From Chitinilyticum aquatile DSM 21506 (lineage in GTDB: Bacteria > Pseudomonadota > Gammaproteobacteria > Burkholderiales > Chitinibacteraceae), in NCBI RefSeq assembly GCF_000430805.1, contig NZ_AUMS01000016.1, forward strand, positions 29,855 through 93,854: a DNA stretch of 64,000 bases, written 5' to 3'. How positions within the stretch are numbered: position 1 is the first letter of the stretch; each line of letters starts with the position of its first letter. The notes below the pieces were generated by a model. The model did no database searches. It was not told the origin of the DNA and was given only the letters and a program-made list of their open reading frames with translations. Shown in pieces: positions 7,923-17,116 of the stretch. Made by a program: the position numbers and the translations under genes.

Positions 7923-9560
7923 ATGCAGCGCGACCGCATGGATTACGATGTTCTGATTGTCGGCGCCGGCCCGGCCGGGCTGGCGGCGGCAATCCGCCTC
8001 AAGCAGGCCGCCCCCGATACCAGCGTCTGCGTGCTGGAAAAGGGCGCGGAAGTTGGTGCGCACATCCTGTCGGGGGCGGTACTTGACCCTTCTGCTCTCG
8101 ATGCGTTGCTGCCCGACTGGCGTGCTCGCAGTGGTGTGAGTTTTACGCCGGTTAGCGAGGATCGCTTTCTGGTGCTCGACGAGGACAGTGGCTGGCAATT
8201 GCCGAACTGGAGCCAGCCGCCTGTTCTGCATAACAAGGGCAATGTGATTCTCAGTCTTGGTGAGTTGTGCCGCTGGCTGGCGAGCGAGGCCGAAGAGCTG
8301 GGGGTGGAAATCTATCCGGGGTTTAGTGCGGCTGCGCCGATTCTCGATAAGGAGAAACGTCTGCTGGGTGTGGTCACCGGTGACATGGGGCGGGACAAGC
8401 AGGGCAATGAAACCGCCAATTTTGCTCCGGGCATGGAAATCCATGCAGCCTACACGCTGGTCGCCGAGGGGACGCGTGGTTCGCTAACCCGAGAGCTGGA
8501 AGCGCAACTGGATTTGCGCAAAGCCTGTGGTCATCAGAAATACGGCATCGGCATCAAGGAAGTCTGGCGAGTGCCGGCCAGCCAGCATCAGCCGGGACTG
8601 GTACAGCACACTCTGGGGTGGCCGCTGGCGAACGATACCGGCGGCGGCAGCTTTGTGTATCACTATGGCGAGAATCTGGTGGCGATCGGCTTTGTCGTGC
8701 ATCTGGATTACGCTAACCCGTATCTGTCGCCGTTCGAGGAATTCCAACGGTTCAAGACACATACCCGCATTGCGCCGATGCTCAAGGGGGGCGAGCGGTT
8801 GGAATACGGTGCGCGCGCGATCAGCGAAGGCGGCTGGCAGGCGTTGCTGCAATTGGCGTTTGCTGGCGGCCTCTTGCTGGGGTGTGCTGCCGGCATGGTC
8901 AATGTTCCGCGCATCAAGGGCATTCACAATGCGATCCGCTCAGGCACTCTGGCGGCCGACGCCGTGATTGCCGCGCTGGCGCGTGGTGAGCGTGGCGCGT
9001 GCCTTGCCGATTACGATACTGCGCTGCGCGCGTCGGCCACCGGTCGCGAACTGGAGTCGGTACGCAATATCAAGCCCATGCTGTCACGCTTCGGTACGCT
9101 GGGCGGAACCATGCTGGCCGGTGCCGAGCTGTGGCTTGGGGCGCTGGGTGTGCGCCTGCCGTGGACGCTGCGCCACCGCAAAGCCGATCACGCAGCGACC
9201 GGGCTGGCTGCCGATTACGCACCGATCGCCTATCCCAAGCCGGATGGTGTGCTGAGCTTTGACCGCATGAGCTCGCTGGCGCTGGCCAATCTCAACCACG
9301 ATCACCGCCAGCCCGATCACCTGACGCTGAAAGATGCCGCTGTGCCGCTTGCCATCAATCTGGCGCAGTATGCCGCGCCGGAAACGCGCTACTGCCCGGC
9401 TGGCGTGTATGAGATCGTCGAAAAGAGCGGTGCTGCCAAGTTGCAGATCAATGCGCAGAATTGCGTGCATTGCAAAACCTGTGACATCAAGGATCCAACG
9501 CAGAACATCGTCTGGGTGACGCCGGAAGGCGGCAGCGGACCGAATTACCGCGCCATGTAG
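7923..9560 (+). CDS. etfD: Electron transfer flavoprotein-ubiquinone oxidoreductase
   Basis: 545 aa, full length for ETF-QO, the membrane-associated enzyme that moves electrons from reduced ETF to the quinone pool. The N-terminal FAD Rossmann motif is VGAGPAGLAAAIRL. The C-terminal 4Fe-4S region has the ligands in CPAGVYE and NCVHCKTCDIKDP and ends with the family tail VTPEGGSGPNY. The ATG at 7923 has AAGGAG 6 bases upstream; a second ATG at 7938 also fits. It is divergent from etfBA. Confidence 0.96.
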   Translation: MQRDRMDYDVLIVGAGPAGLAAAIRLKQAAPDTSVCVLEKGAEVGAHILSGAVLDPSALDALLPDWRARSGVSFTPVSEDRFLVLDEDSGWQLPNWSQPPVLHNKGNVILSLGELCRWLASEAEELGVEIYPGFSAAAPILDKEKRLLGVVTGDMGRDKQGNETANFAPGMEIHAAYTLVAEGTRGSLTRELEAQLDLRKACGHQKYGIGIKEVWRVPASQHQPGLVQHTLGWPLANDTGGGSFVYHYGENLVAIGFVVHLDYANPYLSPFEEFQRFKTHTRIAPMLKGGERLEYGARAISEGGWQALLQLAFAGGLLLGCAAGMVNVPRIKGIHNAIRSGTLAADAVIAALARGERGACLADYDTALRASATGRELESVRNIKPMLSRFGTLGGTMLAGAELWLGALGVRLPWTLRHRKADHAATGLAADYAPIAYPKPDGVLSFDRMSSLALANLNHDHRQPDHLTLKDAAVPLAINLAQYAAPETRYCPAGVYEIVEKSGAAKLQINAQNCVHCKTCDIKDPTQNIVWVTPEGGSGPNYRAM

Positions 9561-9710
9561 GGTGTTGCAAGCATTCTTCAAATAGGGTGTTTCCCTGTCG
9601 TTTATGCAGGCACTGGTATATTCTCCAATGAAAGCTGCCGCATTGCAGCACGGCCTCGTTTTCGTTTTTTTTGGCGAGGCGATGCGCCAATTCTGGAAGG
9701 TGAATGTTCC

Positions 9711-10214
9711 ATGACCCGTAATTTTCGCAAAATGCTGGCTGCTGCCGGCCTGATCATGCTGGCGCAGAGCGCCCATGCTTCGTTTTTGCATGGTGAAACG
9801 CTTGATGCCGTTGCAGATGGACTGGCGTGGCTGATTCTGATCGCCATGCCGATCGGTGGCCTGTATCTCTTCTGGATGGTGCATATCCTGCCAGAGAAAA
9901 TCGCTCACAAGCGGCATCATCCGCAGAAGGATGCCATCCAGTGCCTGTGCCTGCTTTCTCTGGTGTTTGGCGGCATGCTCTGGCCGATCGCCTGGCTGTG
10001 GGCATACAGCAAGCCGGTGATGTACAAGCTGGCCTACGGTACGGACAAGGTGATTGACGAGCATGAGCAGCATTTGAAGCAGGATGACCAGAAGCTTGCT
10101 GCTCTGGAGCAGCGCACACAGGAAGAGGCCGATGAGCTTGCCGCGCTCAAGGCTGAAATCGAGCGTCTGAAAACTGCGGTGGCTGCAGCAAACATCAAGA
10201 AGGATGAAGCCTGA
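9711..10214 (+). CDS. DUF3302 membrane protein (YiaW-like)
   Basis: 167 aa. A cleavable signal or first helix (MTRNFRKMLAAAGLIMLAQ, cleavage near AHA) is followed by two membrane helices (about residues 38-58 and 80-102). A charged coiled-coil tail follows (about 115-160, rich in Glu, Lys, Gln, Leu), longer than in E. coli YiaW. DUF3302 proteins are found beside HlyD-type adaptors and have no established function. The downstream adaptor gene starts next to this stop codon, so the two are almost certainly co-translated. The 150 bp upstream contains no gene. Confidence 0.85.
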   Translation: MTRNFRKMLAAAGLIMLAQSAHASFLHGETLDAVADGLAWLILIAMPIGGLYLFWMVHILPEKIAHKRHHPQKDAIQCLCLLSLVFGGMLWPIAWLWAYSKPVMYKLAYGTDKVIDEHEQHLKQDDQKLAALEQRTQEEADELAALKAEIERLKTAVAAANIKKDEA

Positions 10215-10215
10215 A

Positions 10216-11418
10216 ATGGAAGCGATACTGCTCGGGATTTACGCATTTTTTGTCTGGCTGATTTTCTTCAAGTTCAAGTGGCTGCCCTGGAATAACATTT
10301 CAATGGTGATCGTGATTACGATCCCTGTTGTGGGTCTTACTGCACTGATTCTGACCCTGAATGTGGTTGCACCCTCATCGCCGGATATCCGTGTAATGAA
10401 CAAGGTGCTGCAAGTGGTGCCTCAGGTGAAGGGGCGTGTGGTCGAACTGGCAGTAGAGGGGAACCGCAGTTACAAGAAAGGCGATGTGCTCTTGCGCATC
10501 GACCCGACCAACTACGAATTTGCCGTGAAACAGCTGAAAGCAAAGCTGAAAGCGGATGATGCCGCGCTCGCCAATGCCGAAGCTGCCGCCCGGCAGCTCA
10601 ATGAATCCATACGCGGCGCCGCTGGCAAGGTCAGTGCCGTGCAGGCCAAGCTGGATCTGGCTCGCAAGCGCCTGAAGGAGCATGAGGAACTGGTGGCCGC
10701 CGGTGCCGGTGACAAGTTCGCACTGGAGGATGCGCGTGCTCGCGTTGGCGAGCTGGAAGGCGAGTATGCCAGTGCGCAGGCAACCGAAAACCAGGCCAAG
10801 CAGCAATTGTCGGCACAAAGCCAGGGCGAGTTTGCTGCGATTGCCGCTGCTCGGGCCCAGCGGGCGGCAACGGAAAGCCAGCTGGAAAATGCCAAATGGG
10901 AACTGGAGCAGACCGTTTATCGTGCTCCGGCTGATGGCAAGGTGGTCAACCTGCAGATTCGTGTCGGTACCATGCTGGTTCCGATGCCTTTTGCTCCGGC
11001 CTTCAGCTTTGTCGAGGATGAGCAGGAACTGATCGCGTTTTATCACCAGAACGAGCTTTACAACGTCGCTCCCGGCAATGCCGCCGAAGTGGCACTGGAA
11101 ACAAATCCGGGTGAAATCATCAAGGCCAGGGTCGACTCCGTGATCTGGGCGCAATCGCAGGGTGCGGTTCCGGCCGCAGGTATGTCCCCGACTGGAACAG
11201 GGGGCAATTTGCCCAATACCGGGCCATACACTCCTCCTCCCAACCGTTTTGCGGTGAAGCTCAAGCTTGATGGCAAATCGAAGGATTTTGTTCTGCCGAC
11301 TGGTGCAATGGGCGCGGGCGCCATTTATACCGAGCATGTCGCCGCCATTCACATTCTGCGCAAGGTGATTCTTCGCGTGAATACCAAGCTGAACTATCTT
11401 GTTCTCAAGCTGCATTAA
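10216..11418 (+). CDS. HlyD-family membrane fusion/adaptor protein (YiaV-like)
   Basis: About 400 aa. Two N-terminal membrane helices (about 1-20 and 28-52) are followed by the barrel-sandwich/lipoyl half VPQVKGRVVELAVEGN with KKGDVLLRIDP. A long coiled-coil hairpin (about 90-235) and the returning lipoyl half with YRAPADGKVVNLQI come next. The adaptor spans the periplasm. The start at 10216 gives a natural N-terminus; an in-frame ATG at 10204 overlaps the preceding stop. The operon also holds a DUF3302 protein and a NodT-type outer membrane lipoprotein. No ABC, MFS, RND or AaeB-type pump is adjacent. Confidence 0.88.
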   Translation: MEAILLGIYAFFVWLIFFKFKWLPWNNISMVIVITIPVVGLTALILTLNVVAPSSPDIRVMNKVLQVVPQVKGRVVELAVEGNRSYKKGDVLLRIDPTNYEFAVKQLKAKLKADDAALANAEAAARQLNESIRGAAGKVSAVQAKLDLARKRLKEHEELVAAGAGDKFALEDARARVGELEGEYASAQATENQAKQQLSAQSQGEFAAIAAARAQRAATESQLENAKWELEQTVYRAPADGKVVNLQIRVGTMLVPMPFAPAFSFVEDEQELIAFYHQNELYNVAPGNAAEVALETNPGEIIKARVDSVIWAQSQGAVPAAGMSPTGTGGNLPNTGPYTPPPNRFAVKLKLDGKSKDFVLPTGAMGAGAIYTEHVAAIHILRKVILRVNTKLNYLVLKLH

Positions 11419-11430
11419 GGAGGGGGGGCA

Positions 11431-12822
11431 ATGACGTTTTCTCCTCCTCTCGCACGACGACTGCTGTCCGTGCTGCTGCTGTCTGCCCTGGGCGCGTGTG
11501 CCTTGCAGACTCCGCCATCGACGGCAGAATTGAGCCAGCAGCAATTGCAGGTGCTTGAGCAGCAGAGCCGCTGGGCTGCGCCTGCCACCGATGGGCAGCC
11601 TGCTTCCGGCTGGCTGGCCGATTTCAACGATCCGCAGTTGCTGCAGCTGGCCGGTGAGGCACTGGCCAACAACCGTGATCTGAAAATGGCAGCAGCCCGG
11701 GTCGCCCAGGCGCGCGCGCTGGTGACGGTGAACAGTGGCGAATTGTTCCCGGCTGTCGCCGCGAATGGCGTGGGTGGCAAGAGCGATACGCAGATTCTCT
11801 CGCTCGGTGCTTCATGGGAAATCGATCTGTGGGGGCGTGTCCGCTCGCAGGCTCGTGCTGCTGAATCGCAGTACGCATCCGCGCAGGCCGATTACCTCTG
11901 GGCCGAGCAGTCTCTGGTAGCGACGGTTGCCCGCGCCTGGTTTGCAACTGTTCAGTATGGCTTGCTCGAGCGGCAGATGCAGGAGGTCGTTACCGCACAG
12001 GAGTCGCTGCTGGCGCTGACTCGCCAGCGCGTCAAGACGGGAATCATTGCAGACTCCGAGATCCAGTCAGTCAGCAGCACGCTCCAGCAGCAGCGCGATA
12101 CCCTGCAGCAGATCAGCCTCGCCAGGGTCCAGTCCATTCAGGCGCTGGAGGTTTTGCTGGGCCGCTATCCTGCCGCCGAACTGAAAACGGCGGTGGTGTT
12201 GCCCGCATTGCCGGCTGCACCTGCTGCCGGTGTGCCGGCCAGCCTGCTGGAACGGCGTCCCGACCTGATCGCTGCCGAGCGGCGTGTTGCGGCAGCCTTT
12301 GATCTTACCCGCTCGGCTGAGGCGGCCCGCCTGCCCAGAATCTCGATTTCTGCTGCCATCACCGATATTGAGAGCGATATTTTCCTGCTGAATTCCGCCA
12401 ATAACCCGATCAAGGGAATGAGCGGCAGTTTTCTGGCCCCGCTATTTACCGGTGGCGCCTTGCAGGCGCAGGTTGAAGTCTACAGTGCCCGACAGCAGGA
12501 GGCTGCCGTAGCCTATGGCAAGGCGGCAATCCAGGCCCTGCAGGAAGTTGAATCGGGATTGCGGGCGACGCAAAGCCTAGCTCTGCGCGAGCAGGCCCTG
12601 CAGCAGAATGTGCGCGACCAGCAACGCCTGCTGGAGCAGGAGAGGGTGCGGGTCAAGGTTGGTTCACGCGATCCGCTGGCGGTGTTGCAGCGCCAGCAGG
12701 CGCTGCTCGATGCGCAGATGAGTCTGGTGCAGGTGCAGGCTGCCGCGCTGAACCAGCGTGTCAACCTCTTGCTGGCGCTGGGCGGTAGCTGGAATGTACC
12801 GCCTGTGGCAGAAACGAACTGA
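11431..12822 (+). CDS. NodT/OprM-type outer membrane efflux lipoprotein
   Basis: 463 aa. The signal peptide ends in the lipobox LGAC, so the mature protein is lipid-anchored. Then come the paired coiled-coil repeats of outer membrane factors: NRDLKMAAARVAQARA, ASWEIDLWGRVRSQARAA, LLERRPDLIAAERRVAAA and SFLAPLFTGGALQAQVEVYSA. AGGAGG is close upstream. It is the third gene of the DUF3302-HlyD operon and would complete an envelope-spanning export route, although no energised inner membrane component is encoded here. Confidence 0.92.
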   Translation: MTFSPPLARRLLSVLLLSALGACALQTPPSTAELSQQQLQVLEQQSRWAAPATDGQPASGWLADFNDPQLLQLAGEALANNRDLKMAAARVAQARALVTVNSGELFPAVAANGVGGKSDTQILSLGASWEIDLWGRVRSQARAAESQYASAQADYLWAEQSLVATVARAWFATVQYGLLERQMQEVVTAQESLLALTRQRVKTGIIADSEIQSVSSTLQQQRDTLQQISLARVQSIQALEVLLGRYPAAELKTAVVLPALPAAPAAGVPASLLERRPDLIAAERRVAAAFDLTRSAEAARLPRISISAAITDIESDIFLLNSANNPIKGMSGSFLAPLFTGGALQAQVEVYSARQQEAAVAYGKAAIQALQEVESGLRATQSLALREQALQQNVRDQQRLLEQERVRVKVGSRDPLAVLQRQQALLDAQMSLVQVQAAALNQRVNLLLALGGSWNVPPVAETN

Positions 12823-12831
12823 GTCCCTCGG

Positions 12832-12851
12832 GCCACGCCGCAAGGCGTGGC
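12832..12851. terminator. Hairpin between convergent efflux operon and trkH
   Basis: GCCACGCC-GCAA-GGCGTGGC, immediately beyond the trkH stop and 10 bp after the outer membrane lipoprotein stop. No T-run follows on either strand, so termination efficiency is uncertain. Confidence 0.5.
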
Positions 12852-14321
12852 TCAGGTTCGCCAGAAGGCCGGTGTAAACAGTACCAGTACCGAGAAGATT
12901 TCCAGCCGCCCCAGCAGCATCGTGAAGCTGCAGATCCAGACCTGCACATCGCTCAGGTTGGAATAATTGCCAGCCGGCCCTACCGCTCCCAGCCCCGGCC
13001 CTGCGTTATTGATGCAGGCAAGAACGGCACTGAATGCAGTGATGAAATCGAGGCCGCTCAGCAGCAGCGCCAGCGTCATCACGATGATGCTCAGTACATA
13101 CAGGAAAACAAAACCCATCACCGCGAAAATGACCGGCGAAGGGATGATGTTGCCGTTCACCCGCACCGGACGGACTGCCTGCGGATGGATCAGGTTCATG
13201 AACTGGCGTCCCGATTCGCGCCACAGAACCAGGGTGCGTACCATCTTGATACCGCCACCGGTCGAGCCGGCGCAGGCCGTTACACATGACAGCATCAGCA
13301 TCACGAGCGGCACGAAGATCGGCCAGCGGCCGAAATCCTGGCTGGCAAAGCCGCTGTCGGTTGCAATCGAGACCAGATTGAAGGCAACGTGCCGCACGGA
13401 AACCAGATAATCGTGATAGGTGCCATGCCAGACCAGATAGCCGGCCAGCAGTAGCGTGCTGCCTACAATCAGCAGCAGCATCGTCTTGAATTCGCTGTCC
13501 TGCCAGTAGGTCGAGAGCCGGCGCCCGGTGATGGCCAGGTAATGCGTGGCAAAATTGGTTGCGGCCAGCAGCATGAAAACGATCAGGATGCCTTCGACGA
13601 CCGGCGAGTTGAAGTAGCCGACACTGGCATCCCGGGTCGAGAAGCCGCCCAGCGAAAGCGCGGCAAAGGAATGGCAGACCGCATCCAGCCAGCTCATCTT
13701 GCCCGCGAACTTCAGCAGCAGCGTGCACAGCAGGGTGAGGCCGGCGTAGACCAGCCAGAGGTTGCGTGCGGTTTCGTGGATGCGTGGCGTGAGTTTGGCG
13801 TCCTTCATCGGTCCCGGCGTTTCGGCCTTGAACAATTGCATCCCTCCCACGCCAAGGAGCGGCATGATGGCCACGGCCAGCACGATGATCCCCATGCCGC
13901 CCAGCCAGTTGAGCAGGTGGCGCCACAGATTGATTGATGCCGGCAGATTGTCCAGCCCGCTGAAAACCGTCGCACCAGTCGTTGTCAGCCCCGACATTGC
14001 CTCGAAATACGTATCGGTAAAGCTCCATTGCGGGTTGTAGAGCATCAGCGGCACCGCTGCAACGGCGGGCAGCACCGTCCACAGGCCGACAACCAGAATG
14101 AAGCCGTCGCGCGCCTGCATTTCCCGCTTGAAGCGGCGGGTCAGCAGAAAGATCAGCGCGCAGGCGATCTGCAGGCCGATCAGCGCATCGATGAATGGCC
14201 AGAGCGCGGCTTCGTCCTGGCTCCAGGCCAGCACAATCGGCGCGAGCAGCGACAGGGAAAACAGCCCTGCCACTCGGGCAAGGACGTTGGCGACCGGCAG
14301 TACGCGGCGGGACAGGGCCAT
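12852..14321 (-). CDS. trkH: Trk potassium uptake channel subunit TrkH
   Basis: 489 aa, close to the usual length of about 483. It is an integral membrane protein with repeated M1-P-M2 units. Selectivity-filter-like loops can be seen in MSGLTTTGATVFSGL, HSFAALSLGGFSTRDAS, VSIATDSGFASQDFG and CINNAGPGLGAVGPAGNY. It moves K+ and is gated by TrkA. It lies 8 bp after trkA, in one transcription unit. The ORF closes with a short tail (LFTPAFWRT). Confidence 0.95.
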   Translation of the reverse strand: MALSRRVLPVANVLARVAGLFSLSLLAPIVLAWSQDEAALWPFIDALIGLQIACALIFLLTRRFKREMQARDGFILVVGLWTVLPAVAAVPLMLYNPQWSFTDTYFEAMSGLTTTGATVFSGLDNLPASINLWRHLLNWLGGMGIIVLAVAIMPLLGVGGMQLFKAETPGPMKDAKLTPRIHETARNLWLVYAGLTLLCTLLLKFAGKMSWLDAVCHSFAALSLGGFSTRDASVGYFNSPVVEGILIVFMLLAATNFATHYLAITGRRLSTYWQDSEFKTMLLLIVGSTLLLAGYLVWHGTYHDYLVSVRHVAFNLVSIATDSGFASQDFGRWPIFVPLVMLMLSCVTACAGSTGGGIKMVRTLVLWRESGRQFMNLIHPQAVRPVRVNGNIIPSPVIFAVMGFVFLYVLSIIVMTLALLLSGLDFITAFSAVLACINNAGPGLGAVGPAGNYSNLSDVQVWICSFTMLLGRLEIFSVLVLFTPAFWRT

Positions 14322-14329
14322 GGCAGGTC

Positions 14330-15706
14330 TCAGAGAAAGCCCACTTTGACCGCGAACAGTTTTTCAACTTCGCGGATGTGGGTTTTGTTGTCGATGAAGA
14401 TGATGACATGATCATCAGCCTGCAGCACGGTGTCATGATGCGCCATCAGCACTTCATTGCCGCGGATTAGCGCCGCCAGATCGGCCCCGGAGGGCAGCTT
14501 GAGTTCTTCCACGCGGCGGCCGATCACGCGCGAGGTATCCCGCGTGCCGTGGATGACCAGTTCGATGGCTTCGGCTGCGCCACGGCGCAGGCTGTGCACG
14601 GCCACAATGTCGCCCTGGCGCACGTGCGCCAGCAGCGAGCCGATCGTTGCCTGCGCTGGCGAGAGGGCCACGTCGATGCGCCCGCCCTGCAGCAGGTCGA
14701 CATAGCTGCTGCGGTTGATGATGGCAATCGTCTTGCCGGTTCCCATCTGCTTGGCCAGCAGTGCCGACATGATGTTGTCCTCGTCGTCACTGGTCAGCGC
14801 GAGGAACAGGTCGCAGCGTTCGATCTGCTCGGTGTCGAGCAGGTTTTCATCGGTGGCTTCGCCACACAGGACCAGCGTCGATGGCAGTGCTTCGGCGAGC
14901 CAGTTGGCGCGTTCGCGGTTGCTTTCGATCAGTTTTACCTGGTAATCCCGCTCGATCGCGCGCGCCAGCCTGTAGCCGACATTGCCGCCTCCGGCGATGG
15001 TGATGCGCCGGATGGCGCGATCTTCGGCTCTGAATTCATGCAGCACCTTGCGGATGTCGCGCTTGGCGGCCAGGAAGAATACTTCATCGCCCACATGCAA
15101 CACGCTGTCGCCATCGGGGCGGATGCGGCGGTTCTTCCGGTAGATCGAAACAACGCGGCATTCGCTCTTGGGCAGGAGTACCTTCAGATCGCTGAGCGAT
15201 TTCCCGTCGACCGGTGCACCGGTTTCGATCCGCACGGCGACCATCACCGCATTGCCGGCGCCGAATTCGAGAACCTGCAGCGCTTCCGGAGTTTCGATCA
15301 GGCTGACGAGGTAATCGGTGACGATCTGCGCCGGCGTGATCACGTGGTCGATCGCGAAGTTGCCGGAGTTGAACAGGCCCGGGTGTCCCAGGTAATCCTG
15401 CTTGCGGATGCGCGCCAGCCGGGTCGGGACATTGAACAGCTCGTGCGCCACCTTGCAAGCGACCATATTGGCTTCGTCGCTGGGCGTGACCGCGAGCAGC
15501 AGATCGCAATCCGCCGCGCCGGCTGCCGTCAGTGTCGCAGGCGAACCGGCGTCGCCGACGATGGTGCGCAGGTCGAGGCGGTCAGCCAGTGGCTTGAGGA
15601 GTGCCGGATTGCTGTCGACGATGGTGACGTCGTATTTTTCCAGCACCAATTGTTCGGCTACCGATGAGCCGACTCGTCCGGCGCCGAGGATCAGGATGCG
15701 CGACAT
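14330..15706 (-). CDS. trkA: Trk potassium transporter NAD-binding regulator TrkA
   Basis: 458 aa. It has two RCK modules: Rossmann motifs ILGAGRVGSSVAEQL at the N-terminus and IAGGGNVGYRLARAI at about residue 238, each followed by a TrkA-C domain. It is a cytoplasmic ring that gates TrkH in response to nucleotides. It is transcribed with trkH, downstream of the ntrYX operon but separated from it by a strong hairpin terminator and a 49-bp palindrome. Confidence 0.95.
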   Translation of the reverse strand: MSRILILGAGRVGSSVAEQLVLEKYDVTIVDSNPALLKPLADRLDLRTIVGDAGSPATLTAAGAADCDLLLAVTPSDEANMVACKVAHELFNVPTRLARIRKQDYLGHPGLFNSGNFAIDHVITPAQIVTDYLVSLIETPEALQVLEFGAGNAVMVAVRIETGAPVDGKSLSDLKVLLPKSECRVVSIYRKNRRIRPDGDSVLHVGDEVFFLAAKRDIRKVLHEFRAEDRAIRRITIAGGGNVGYRLARAIERDYQVKLIESNRERANWLAEALPSTLVLCGEATDENLLDTEQIERCDLFLALTSDDEDNIMSALLAKQMGTGKTIAIINRSSYVDLLQGGRIDVALSPAQATIGSLLAHVRQGDIVAVHSLRRGAAEAIELVIHGTRDTSRVIGRRVEELKLPSGADLAALIRGNEVLMAHHDTVLQADDHVIIFIDNKTHIREVEKLFAVKVGFL

Positions 15707-15719
15707 GATGAATGCCTAT

Positions 15720-15755
15720 GAAAAACGACCGGATGCATTGCGGCAGTCCGGTCGT
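15720..15755 (-). terminator. Rho-independent terminator of the ntrYX operon
   Basis: Read on the minus strand, arms ACGACCGGA and TCCGGTCGT enclose about 13 bases and are followed directly by TTTTT. It lies about 65 bp beyond the ntrX stop and before trkA. Confidence 0.75.
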
Positions 15756-15763
15756 GTTTGCAA

Positions 15764-15812
15764 GGGTATCTGCCTGAAGCCTAATTACTTGTTGGGTTTC
15801 GGGTTGATACCG
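15764..15812. repeat. 49-bp dispersed palindrome, copy 2 (ntrX/trkA gap)
   Basis: Left arm GGGTATCTGCCTGAAGCC; right arm, complemented, CGGTATCAACCCGAAACC. It sits 8 bp after the ntrX stop codon, upstream of the true terminator. Confidence 0.7.
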
Positions 15813-15820
15813 GGGTGAGG

Positions 15821-17116
15821 TTATTCCTCGTCGTGAGTGCGATTCTTTTTCTGCATCTGAATGCCGAGCTGCTTGAGCTTGCGGTAGAGGTGCGTGCGCT
15901 CCAGACCGATCTTTTCAGCCACCCGGCTCATGTTGCCGCGTGCCAGCTCGATCTGGCGCTCCAGATAGAACTTTTCGAACTGGTCGCGCGCCTCGCGCAG
16001 AGGCAGATCCAGATCCAGCTGCGGCAGCGGCATGGTCGATGCGGCGGTCGGGCCGGATTCGCAGCCCTGGGTCGGGCCGATCTGCGCGAGCAGGCGGCTG
16101 GCCGGCAGCACGTCAATTTCCGGCGTGCGGCACGTTAGTGCCAGGCTTTTCACCACATTTGCTAGCTGGTCGAGGTTGCCGGGCCAGCTTTGCTGCGCCA
16201 GCAACTGCAGCGCAGCACGCGAGAAGTGGCGTTCGCCGCACTGGCTGGGCAGTTGCGCGAGCAGCTGGCTGGCGAGTTGCGGAATGTCTTCCGAGTGTTC
16301 GCGCAGCGCCGGAATGGGAACAATGATCTGGGTCAGTTGCCGCAGCAGTTCCGGGTCGAAGACCGGTACCAGCTGGTCGAGTGAGCGGCTGCTGACGCAG
16401 ACCAGGCGGATTTTCTGCTTTTCCAGCTTGGGCAGCAGGCCCAGCAGGCTCTGCTGTGCCTTGCGTTCCAGCCAGGCAATGTCGCGCAGGAAGAGCGTGC
16501 CGCCGCTGGCGCGGTTGAGCAGGTCTTGTGGGGCGGAAGCCAGATCGTCATTGGCGTTGGGCGCAATGAAGGGGCCGCCGGGCGGGGTGAGATAACGTGC
16601 ACACAGTTCATAGCCGGCGCCAGGCTCGCCGGTCAGCAGAATGGGCAGAGGCTGTTTCCCGACCTGATCGAGTGTCTCCTGCAGTGCGGCAATGGCAGCG
16701 CTGCTACCGAGACTCTGCAACCCCTGCATGGCTTTTGGGGGGGCGACCTGCTGCGTCATGGCACGCTTGACCACCGCCAGCAGCTTTTGCAGCCCGATCG
16801 GTTTTTCGAGGAAATCGAGCGCGCCGATGCGGGTGGCTTCGACTGCCGTATCGATCGTGGCGTGGCCCGACATCATCACCACCGGCATGGTGAGCTGGCC
16901 GTTGCGCGACCACTCCTTCAGCAGGGTGACACCGTCGGTGTCCGGCATCCAGATGTCCAGCAGCACCATTTTCGGGATGGCCTGATTGCGGTAGCGACGG
17001 GCTGCTTCGGCGTTTTCCGCCTCGGCAACACTGTAGCCTTCGTCCTGCAAGATTTCCGAGAGCAATTCCCGGATGCCGATTTCATCATCGACAATCAAAA
17101 TATCCTGACTAGCCAC
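15821..17116 (-). CDS. ntrX: NtrX-like response regulator with degenerate AAA+ domain
   Basis: 431 aa. The receiver domain is intact: acidic pocket D10/D11, phospho-acceptor D54 in LLDIWMP, K105 in FLEKP. The middle domain is the sigma-54 activator type but broken. Walker A reads GEPGAGYE (Tyr in place of Lys at about 169), Walker B reads GGTLFLRDI instead of GGTLFLDEI, and the GAFTGA loop with some 20 flanking residues is missing. The C-terminal Fis-type helix-turn-helix is intact (NMSRVAEKIGLERTHLYRKLKQLGI). It overlaps ntrY by 8 bp. It probably binds DNA under NtrY control without ATP-driven sigma-54 activation. Confidence 0.9.
   Translation of the reverse strand: MASQDILIVDDEIGIRELLSEILQDEGYSVAEAENAEAARRYRNQAIPKMVLLDIWMPDTDGVTLLKEWSRNGQLTMPVVMMSGHATIDTAVEATRIGALDFLEKPIGLQKLLAVVKRAMTQQVAPPKAMQGLQSLGSSAAIAALQETLDQVGKQPLPILLTGEPGAGYELCARYLTPPGGPFIAPNANDDLASAPQDLLNRASGGTLFLRDIAWLERKAQQSLLGLLPKLEKQKIRLVCVSSRSLDQLVPVFDPELLRQLTQIIVPIPALREHSEDIPQLASQLLAQLPSQCGERHFSRAALQLLAQQSWPGNLDQLANVVKSLALTCRTPEIDVLPASRLLAQIGPTQGCESGPTAASTMPLPQLDLDLPLREARDQFEKFYLERQIELARGNMSRVAEKIGLERTHLYRKLKQLGIQMQKKNRTHDEE

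Noticed and set aside
12832..12851. Assigning the GC hairpin to the dispersed palindrome family
   Set aside because: It is only 20 bp, lacks the GGGTAT ends and the 49-bp span; it is a simple hairpin between convergent genes.
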